From Vulcanimicrobiia bacterium (lineage in GTDB: Bacteria > Vulcanimicrobiota > Vulcanimicrobiia > Vulcanimicrobiales > Vulcanimicrobiaceae): a stretch of DNA of 5,474 nt. Positions 5,236 to 5,474 of the stretch are shown in pieces. The stretch covers positions 1 to 5,474 of the forward strand of contig JANWKW010000061.1 of the NCBI GenBank assembly GCA_025451135.1. Direction: 5' to 3'. Position numbers and translations under genes: made by a program. The notes beneath the pieces are model-generated. The model was given only the letters and a program-made list of their open reading frames with translations. It made no database searches and had not been told where the DNA came from. Position 1 is the stretch's first letter. The number at the start of each line of letters is the position of its first letter.

Positions 5236-5474
5236 CTAGTGGAGGACGCCGAACCCGTAGGTCCAGCCGGTCAGGGTCGAGTGGCGGTACAGGACCGTTC
5301 GCGTCTTGCCTTTGAACGCGTAGGTCTGCGTGCCCGCATCGGTCGCGATCATGTGGCGGAGGACGGCCTGGAGTTCGGGGACCTTCAGCGCGTCGTTGAA
5401 GATATTCGCCGGATCAGAATGCAGCGCCGTGATGCCGTTCGCATCGATCGCCCAGAAGACCGCGCTCGAACCGA
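5236..5474 (-). CDS. Cache-type sensor domain protein, C-terminal part (5' end beyond window)
   Basis: An open frame of 79 codons enters from the right edge and ends with TAG at 5236-5238. The visible sequence fits the C-terminal half of a Cache (extracellular small-molecule sensor) domain: AVFWAIDANGITALHSDP resembles the strand-turn-strand reading vDxnGxvlxHsdp, followed by NIFND, a helix (ELQAVLRHMI), the strand pair TYAFKGKTRTVLY, and the closing strand TGWTYGFGV. The protein ends three residues later, so no kinase, HAMP or chemotaxis module follows; it is either a free-standing exported Cache protein or one whose other domains lie N-terminal. The ligand is unknown. It has the same high-GC third-position codon use as its neighbours. 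Confidence 0.75.
   Translation of the reverse strand, partial: GSSAVFWAIDANGITALHSDPANIFNDALKVPELQAVLRHMIATDAGTQTYAFKGKTRTVLYRHSTLTGWTYGFGVLH

Overview
The window is a high-GC bacterial chromosome segment. Coding stretches reach about 68-78% GC in the lines I counted by hand. Genes are tightly packed, GTG starts are common and the one tRNA encodes its CCA end. The zinc regulator resembles the FurB/Zur type known from Actinobacteria. The secreted-protein pair at the right end and the dispersed GTCATCCCGAGCG...GTCGAGGGACC repeat remind me of Eremiobacterota/Vulcanimicrobiota-type or similar environmental genomes. That placement is a low-confidence guess; nothing here fixes the phylum.

Layout from left to right. 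(1) Positions 1-1053 (+): the 3' part of a classical short-chain dehydrogenase/reductase, cut by the window start, with a dispersed repeat lying inside its reading frame. (2) Positions 1001-3877 (-): a four-gene operon transcribed right to left, zur -> substrate-binding lipoprotein -> ABC ATPase -> ABC permease. Successive genes overlap by 10, 4 and 4 bases, and the last one overlaps the end of the SDR gene tail-to-tail by 53 bases. A near-perfect 21-bp palindrome (3887-3907) lies 9 bases upstream of the zur start and is the obvious candidate operator. (3) Positions 3918-3964: a second copy of the dispersed repeat. (4) Positions 3985-4188 (+): a complete tRNA transcription unit with a sigma70-like promoter, a leader hairpin, tRNA-Ala(CGC) and an intrinsic terminator. 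(5) Positions 4191-4799: about 600 bases without a convincing gene and with lower GC. (6) Positions 4800-5474 (-): two genes 10 bases apart, a small secreted protein of unknown function and, upstream of it, the C-terminal part of a Cache-type sensor domain protein that runs off the window end.

How the genes work together: Zur should sense cytoplasmic zinc and repress its own operon through the palindrome. When zinc is short, the lipoprotein (ZnuA-like) would capture Zn2+ outside the membrane and pass it to the permease (ZnuB-like), with transport powered by the ATPase (ZnuC-like). The ATPase carries an unusual His-rich tail and the binding protein has Glu where the first metal-ligand His is usual. 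I see no clear evidence of a wholly new system. The most interesting points are these two metal-site variations, the operator sequence, and the Cache/small secreted protein pair.
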